DNA of 64,000 bases. Origin: JAABVD01 sp965204545. GTDB taxonomy: Bacteria > Verrucomicrobiota > Verrucomicrobiia > Opitutales > UBA2995. The stretch lies in NCBI GenBank assembly GCA_965204545.1, contig CBDBFA010000003.1:2790001-2854000 (forward strand). The letters run 5' to 3'. Within the stretch, counting starts at the first letter, position 1; each line of letters begins with the position of its first letter. Both the position numbers and the translations under genes were made by a program. Positions 62,861 through 64,000 of this stretch are shown in pieces. The notes beneath the pieces were generated by a model that had not been told where the DNA came from, ran no database searches, and saw only the letters and a list, made by a program, of their open reading frames with translations.

Positions 62861-64000
62861 GTGGAAATCGAACTCAATAAATTGTGGGCAAAGACAGATG
62901 CTGAAGGGCAACCAGCGCTATCAGTAAGAGACCACTGTCTAAACGTTGGTGCTGTAGGAGAATTCATTCTTCAAATCCTTCCACCATTTCTGCGCAAACT
63001 TTTTCCCCGTCAATCTGCAATATTAATTGCCCTGCACGATATTGGAAAAATTTCGCCAGGCTTTCAGCTCAAGAGTTCAAAATGGAAATTAGAATGCCAA
63101 GAATTCCTAAAACTAGGAGCCTCAGATAGCTACGAACCTAAGCACGCCATTGTCAGTCAATTGATCTTGGCAAGAAGATTACCGAGGGTTTCGAATTGGT
63201 TAATTGCCGTTGGCGGACATCACGGGAATTACCCTACCCATCGTGCCCGTCCGAGAGGTGATGCGTGCAGAGCACACAATCACCCGGATTGGGCTGAAAA
63301 AGCCCGCGAAAAACTCATAGCAGAGCTGACACAATTTTTTGGTCCATTGCGCGATGAATCCGTTGATAAGGGACCCCATTTACACTTGTTAACCGGATTC
63401 ATAATTTTTTCCGACTGGATTGGATCGAACACCGAATGGTTTCCTCTGAATGAGAAGACGCCAGTCACTATTGAAACTGCAAGGAAGAGGGCTAGGGGAT
63501 CAGTTGTTAAAATTGGTTGGTCTCAGCGCTCGGTACAGCCCGGACTCAACTTTCCCAAATTATTCGCTAAAAATGGTGCGCCGAGGTTTGAACCCCGTCC
63601 ACTTCAGAAGACGCTACTCTCTGCTATCGACATGCCAGGACTTTATATCGTTGAAGCTCCTATGGGATGTGGAAAAACTGAAGCCGCCTTGGCTTCCGCC
63701 TACAGGCGTTGGGACGAAGGCGACGAGTCGGGACTTTATTTCGCATTGCCGACTCAACTAACCAGCAACCGAATTAATGAGCGGGTCTTGACATTTCTGT
63801 CCAATGTCGTCAGCGATCAAACTTCCATTGCTCTAGTCCATGGCGCGGCTTGGCTTAGCGATGGCCGAATAAGTTCGATTTATCCGACTTTTTCAGACCC
63901 CGAGGAAAGGAAGGAAGCCAATGAATCAAACCGCTGGTTTTCAGACAATCGAAAGGCGTTGTTGGCTCCCTTTGGTGTTGGCACAATCGATCAAGCTCTC
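62861..64000 (+). CDS. cas3: Cas3 (HD nuclease-helicase), type I-E-like, 3' end outside the window
   Basis: The frame runs from a GTG at 62861 to the window end, 380 codons without a stop; GAGGAAG lies upstream. The N-terminal HD nuclease has LHDIGK (H59, D60), GGHHGNYP (H120, H121) and FSDWIGS (D185). The helicase begins with APMGCGKTEAAL (Walker A, lysine 272), LYFALPTQLTSNRINERV and FGVGTIDQAL. The order and wording match type I-E Cas3, including the PTQ-T-N and GTIDQ blocks. Cas3 degrades DNA flagged by Cascade. The rest of the cas genes and any CRISPR array must lie to the right. A WYL regulator stands just upstream. Confidence 0.9.
   Translation, partial: MEIELNKLWAKTDAEGQPALSVRDHCLNVGAVGEFILQILPPFLRKLFPRQSAILIALHDIGKISPGFQLKSSKWKLECQEFLKLGASDSYEPKHAIVSQLILARRLPRVSNWLIAVGGHHGNYPTHRARPRGDACRAHNHPDWAEKAREKLIAELTQFFGPLRDESVDKGPHLHLLTGFIIFSDWIGSNTEWFPLNEKTPVTIETARKRARGSVVKIGWSQRSVQPGLNFPKLFAKNGAPRFEPRPLQKTLLSAIDMPGLYIVEAPMGCGKTEAALASAYRRWDEGDESGLYFALPTQLTSNRINERVLTFLSNVVSDQTSIALVHGAAWLSDGRISSIYPTFSDPEERKEANESNRWFSDNRKALLAPFGVGTIDQAL

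Overview
The window looks like a chromosomal segment of a Verrucomicrobiota bacterium, most likely Opitutae. The grounds are two pairs of DUF1592/DUF1552 proteins with a c-type haem motif, sulfatases with N-terminal export signals, a TonB-dependent receptor whose N-terminus reads ELSPFEIDAS after the signal peptide, and Tat-exported glycan proteins. This assignment is inference from protein style; there is no rRNA or core marker in the window.

Layout. 0-2 kb: a DUF1552 gene and the start of a haem-binding DUF1592-type gene. 2-6.2 kb: toxin-antitoxin pairs (hicBA, mntA-hepT) and a small unknown gene embedded in short dispersed repeats. 6.6-15.5 kb: a defence island with a SIR2-HerA pair, an unrecognised nuclease-like gene on the other strand, and an ABC-three-component system (DUF4297 nuclease effector, middle component, SMC-like ATPase). 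15.6-24.5 kb: a tyrosine recombinase, an orphan target-recognition fragment, and a two-gene module of a type IIG-like adenine methyltransferase and a PLD-nuclease/SNF2 helicase. 24.7-30.6 kb: more toxin-antitoxin type genes, a DUF4143 ATPase and a transposase remnant, separated by the same repeats. 30.6-49.1 kb: a glycan-scavenging region with a fucose flavour: PHP phosphoesterase, TonB receptor, an alpha-L-fucosidase remnant, two sulfatases, L-fucose isomerase, a DUF1592/DUF1552 pair, a solute-binding lipoprotein and a Tat-exported TIM-barrel-like protein. 50-54 kb: an integrative element with recombinase, AlpA-like DNA-binding protein, a replication-initiator-like protein and four 22-bp iterons directly after it. 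55-61.4 kb: two diverged copies of a ~470-bp segment carrying AAACGTTT palindromes flank a Calx-beta surface protein and a trypsin-like protease; the Calx-beta gene is preceded by a run of 19 C. 61.7-64 kb: a WYL regulator and the start of a type I-E-like cas3 that runs off the window.

The most unusual layer is not coding. At least 15 intergenic stretches are built from a small set of repeated modules, mostly strings of mini-hairpins. In one module, two stems differ between copies by paired, compensating changes, so the folded form seems to be what is kept. The modules are absent from the defence island and from the integrative element, which suggests these were added later. A second cryptic signal is three arrays of a TGCA-centred unit spaced exactly 11 bp apart, each lying on the upstream side of a minus-strand accessory gene. 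A third is the tail-to-tail pair of target-recognition segments beside a recombinase, which could permit switching of methylation specificity.
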